In this document: one piece after another, positions 63,973-64,000 of the stretch
Layout of the letters: each line of letters opens with the position of its first letter
Numbering within the stretch: position 1 is the first letter of the stretch
Source: Corynebacterium sp. P4-C1
GTDB lineage: Bacteria; Actinomycetota; Actinomycetes; Mycobacteriales; Mycobacteriaceae
DNA length: 64,000 bases
Reading direction: 5' to 3'
Assembly: GCF_030503595.1 (NCBI RefSeq)
Contig: NZ_CP129966.1
Span: 620,001-684,000, forward strand
Translations under genes and position numbers: made by a program
Notes under the pieces: model-generated
The model's input: the letters and a program-made list of their open reading frames with translations, nothing else
What the model was told of the DNA's origin: nothing
The model's database searches: none

Positions 63973-64000
63973 ATGAAGAAAACACTCAAAGTGGCCATGG
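63973..64000 (+). CDS. Start of a gene cut by the window end
   Basis: GAAGG lies seven bases before an ATG that opens MKKTLKVAM, a probable signal-peptide beginning, and reads off the right edge. The 71 bases before it (AT-rich, with CATAAAAT) could hold the promoter. Nothing more can be said of its product. Confidence 0.5.

Overview
The window reads as the core chromosome of a high-GC Corynebacterium or a close mycolic-acid relative. The evidence is an ilvD–PH-domain protein–MscCG-type channel–ilvBNC–serA–leuB–gltX–leuCD/ltbR–gpsA–ddl–thiL–ung–recG–rsmD–coaD order like that known from corynebacteria, a MutT1-type Nudix/phosphatase fusion, a DUF3515 protein, secreted cutinase and PHB-depolymerase-like esterases, and a GluRS gene next to tRNA-Gln and tRNA-Glu. 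Most genes lie on the minus strand in tight, often overlapping operons.

Region by region. 1–4.1 kb: a truncated cutinase, a small secreted protein and an amino-acid-type ABC importer. 4.1–14.5 kb: a minus-strand housekeeping run (gpsA, ddl; thiL, ung, DAK2 kinase, recG, rsmD, coaD, TauE permease) with a doubled DUF3515 protein on the plus strand. 14.6–18.6 kb: the Nudix/phosphatase gene, leuCD and the divergent IclR regulator. 18.7–22.4 kb: a two-gene cassette of an SbnA/cysteine-synthase-like enzyme translationally coupled to a giant FAD/NAD(P)-binding–PLP-decarboxylase fusion. This is the best candidate for an undescribed pathway. 22.4–24.8 kb: pcaC-like gene and a DUF6230–DUF6114–secreted protein operon. 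25–36 kb: an accessory region with three tRNA-Glu(CTC) copies (one degenerate), an intact and a broken LURP-one-like gene, two YhgE/Pip membrane proteins, remnants of PhzF and DUF6114/secreted genes, and a ferric-type ABC importer. The arrangement suggests an old block duplication with complementary decay. 36–46.3 kb: tRNA-Gln, gltX, esterase, isochorismate synthase, FAH hydrolase, leuB, cstA and ybdD. 46.4–52.9 kb: serA, a lipoprotein/DUF262 pair, a CDF efflux protein and a repeat-rich membrane protein. 53–60.7 kb: branched-chain amino-acid genes ilvC, ilvN, ilvB behind a leader-peptide attenuator, then MscCG-like channel, PH-domain protein and ilvD. 60.7–64 kb: a GT87-like membrane protein, a DoxX protein, an aldo/keto reductase and the first codons of another gene.

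Together the window holds most of the isoleucine/valine/leucine pathway (ilvB, ilvN, ilvC, ilvD, leuB, leuC, leuD) with two visible control layers: attenuation of ilvBN(C), and probably LtbR for leuCD. All functions are assigned by reading the translated sequence. No database search was run.
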